Source: JANYCO01 sp964437245 (GTDB lineage Bacteria > Bacteroidota > Bacteroidia > Cytophagales > Cytophagaceae). From it: a stretch of 15,159 nt of DNA. Where the stretch lies: assembly GCA_964437245.1 (NCBI GenBank), contig CAYTGJ010000108.1, forward strand, positions 1 to 15,159. Reading direction: 5' to 3'. Shown in pieces: positions 15,022 through 15,159 of this stretch (position 1 is its first letter; every line of letters starts with the position of its first letter). A program made the position numbers and the translations under genes. Below the pieces are notes generated by a model. That model saw only the letters and a list, made by a program, of their open reading frames with translations. It was not told where the DNA came from and searched no databases.

Positions 15022-15159
15022 TTAGTCCTCCCGGACATCTACTTTGATCCTTTCTTCCCGGTTAGCCAGTTCCCAGGCGGTATAAAAAACAAGCCGGGTG
15101 ATCTTGGTCAGTTTTTCAAAGTTTATTTTATCTACCGTATCGGTAGGCTTGTGATAATC
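15022..15159 (-). CDS. M28 family metallopeptidase, C-terminal fragment
   Basis: Only the last 45 residues and stop are in the window. They read DYHKPTDTVDKIN, then LTKITRLVFYTAWELANREERIKVDVRED. The Y-H-x-P-x-D-T-x-D-K-I pattern, then a helix with ELANR, is the typical end of M28 (aminopeptidase Y-like) zinc peptidases of Bacteroidota, where the His of DYH is a zinc ligand. These are usually secreted aminopeptidases; secretion cannot be judged without the N-terminus. The gene is in the same direction as msrA, 82 nt upstream of it. Confidence 0.75.
   Translation of the reverse strand, partial: DYHKPTDTVDKINFEKLTKITRLVFYTAWELANREERIKVDVRED

Noticed and set aside
1..15159. CRISPR arrays, insertion sequences, tRNA or rRNA genes
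   Set aside because: No regularly spaced repeats, transposase motifs, terminal inverted repeats or RNA gene signatures were seen on reading both strands.

Overview
The window looks like a chromosomal core region of a Bacteroidota bacterium, probably Cytophagales-like or a related lineage; genus is not resolvable here. The signs are a 2-oxo acid dehydrogenase E1 of the type fused in this phylum, a secreted protein ending in a type B type IX secretion (T9SS) sorting domain, a TPR/beta-propeller/OmpA protein with the PorE layout, tandem DUF1573 domains, no consistent Shine-Dalgarno sequences, and promoters fitting TTG-N17-24-TAnnTTTG. No mobile element, CRISPR array, rRNA or tRNA was seen.

Layout. 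1-424 (-): N-terminal part of a 2-oxo acid dehydrogenase E1, running off the left edge. 672-1484 (+): secreted tandem DUF1573 protein, divergent from E1 and followed by a hairpin terminator. 1593-2678 (+): alanine dehydrogenase (ald). 2703-3725 (-): secreted endonuclease/exonuclease/phosphatase-family protein, convergent with ald. 3862-5097 (+): SpmA-SpmB-like fused membrane protein. 5270-7530 (+): PorE-like envelope protein, broken by a run of ten Ns. 7565-9532 (-): T9SS type B cargo protein, also broken by ten Ns. 9571-9936: gene-free AT-rich stretch with a minus-strand terminator that has no assigned gene. 9937-11895 (+): gyrB with a strong terminator. 12057-14216 (+): ppk1. 14277-14939 (-): lipoprotein-type msrA, sharing a perfect 42-nt inverted repeat with the ppk1 end. 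15022-15159 (-): C-terminus of an M28 metallopeptidase.

The genes are mostly single transcription units that change direction often, so no long operon or pathway cluster is visible. The clearest functional pairing is the PorE-like protein next to a T9SS cargo protein, both acting at the cell envelope. The rest is housekeeping: replication (gyrB), polyphosphate (ppk1), central carbon and nitrogen metabolism (E1, ald) and envelope protein repair (msrA).

I found no convincing new multi-gene system. The items most worth checking are the two assembly gaps (one probably an unmerged 5-bp overlap), several start codons placed almost on their -7 boxes (possible leaderless mRNAs), and the unassigned minus-strand terminator upstream of gyrB.
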